Source of the DNA: Gammaproteobacteria bacterium
GTDB taxonomy: Bacteria; Pseudomonadota; Gammaproteobacteria; Steroidobacterales; Steroidobacteraceae
Direction: 5' to 3'
DNA: 7,016 nucleotides
Assembly (NCBI GenBank): GCA_028293775.1
Contig: JAQGOD010000466.1
Coordinates: 1-7,016 of the forward strand
Both the position numbers and the translations under genes were made by a program. Below are positions 6,550-7,016 of the stretch, one piece after another; the first letter of the stretch is position 1; the number at the start of each line of letters is the position of its first letter. Below the pieces are notes generated by a model. The model did no database searches. It was given only the letters and a program-made list of their open reading frames with translations, and was not told the origin of the DNA.

Positions 6550-7016
6550 ATGGCGCTGTACGCGATCGGCGACGTGCAAGGCTGCGACGCGGAACTCGGG
6601 ACACTTTTAAGCGCACTGAAATTCTCCACGGATCGCGACCGTGTTTGGTTCGTCGGCGACTTGGTCAACCGCGGGCCCGACTCGCTGAAAGTGCTGCGCA
6701 GGATCCGCGCATTGGGCGATGCCGCGGCGGTGATTCTCGGGAATCACGATTTGCATCTTTTGGCCGTTGCGTATGGCGGCGCACGTTTGCGCGACGACGA
6801 TACGCTCGAGGAGATACTGAGCGCTCCGGACCGCGCTGTACTTCTGGAATGGCTCAGCGGCCGTCCCATGATGCACGAGGATCCGAGCCTCAGGCTGTGC
6901 ATGGTGCATGCGGGGTTGCCGCCGCAATGGGATATTCCCTTGGCGCGAGACTGTGCGCACGAGTTGGAAGAGGCTTTGAGACGCGATCCGGTCAGCCTTT
7001 TCGCCCGGCTGTACGG
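6550..7016 (+). CDS. apaH: Symmetrical Ap4A hydrolase ApaH, 5' part
   Basis: ApaH cleaves diadenosine tetraphosphate symmetrically into two ADP and so limits this stress-linked dinucleotide; it also removes Np4 caps from RNA in E. coli. I translated it from the ATG at 6550; the frame is open to the right edge, giving 155 residues plus two bases of an estimated 270-280. The phosphoesterase metal motifs are in order: GDVQG (7-11), GDLVNRGP (36-43), GNHDLHLLA (64-72) and the histidine of MVHAGLPPQWD (118-128, His120). The first motif has Gln where most PPP-family phosphatases have His (GDxHG); Gln is, to my knowledge, common in ApaH of pseudomonads and relatives, so I do not read it as a defect. 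An earlier ATG at 6539 stops after three codons, which fixes the start. The later catalytic histidines lie outside the window. Confidence 0.96.
   Translation, partial: MALYAIGDVQGCDAELGTLLSALKFSTDRDRVWFVGDLVNRGPDSLKVLRRIRALGDAAAVILGNHDLHLLAVAYGGARLRDDDTLEEILSAPDRAVLLEWLSGRPMMHEDPSLRLCMVHAGLPPQWDIPLARDCAHELEEALRRDPVSLFARLY

Noticed and set aside
6571..6582. Gln in place of His in the first metal motif of ApaH (GDVQG) as a sign of a dead enzyme
   Set aside because: From general knowledge of the family this substitution is common in ApaH proteins, and the other visible metal motifs are intact.

Overview
This window looks like a chromosomal housekeeping region of a GC-rich gammaproteobacterium. 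The gene order lptD-surA-pdxA-rsmA-apaG-apaH is a classic gammaproteobacterial cluster. A divergent AmgK-type sugar kinase just upstream of lptD recalls the arrangement in pseudomonads and relatives; in E. coli the divergent neighbour of lptD is djlA. The sequence does not let me name a genus.

Layout. The left edge holds the 5' part of a minus-strand amgK-like kinase gene, cut off by the window. A short divergent intergenic region of about 66 bp follows; it contains a good -10-like box facing amgK and a small inverted repeat. The rest is one tightly packed plus-strand gene series: lptD (outer-membrane LPS translocon), surA (periplasmic chaperone and prolyl isomerase), pdxA (vitamin B6 synthesis), rsmA/ksgA (16S rRNA dimethyltransferase), apaG, and apaH (Ap4A hydrolase), which is cut by the right edge. 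The gaps are 23 nt, a 1-nt stop/start overlap, a 14-nt overlap, 8 nt and 14 nt. This supports a single operon with translational coupling. No intergenic stretch exceeds 70 bp, and I see no terminator, RNA gene, mobile element, large repeat or CRISPR array.

Function. LptD and SurA are directly linked, because SurA delivers outer-membrane beta-barrels, LptD among them, to the assembly machinery. The divergent amgK product belongs to a peptidoglycan-sugar recycling route, so the left half has an envelope theme. The right half (pdxA, rsmA, apaG, apaH) covers cofactor synthesis, ribosome maturation and dinucleotide clearance, and its linkage to surA is conserved rather than mechanistically explained.

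I found no undescribed system. The observations most worth a second look are a Pro/Gly/Tyr-rich insertion of roughly 65-80 residues in the LptD barrel, the compact divergent control region, and the stop/start arrangement at surA-pdxA.
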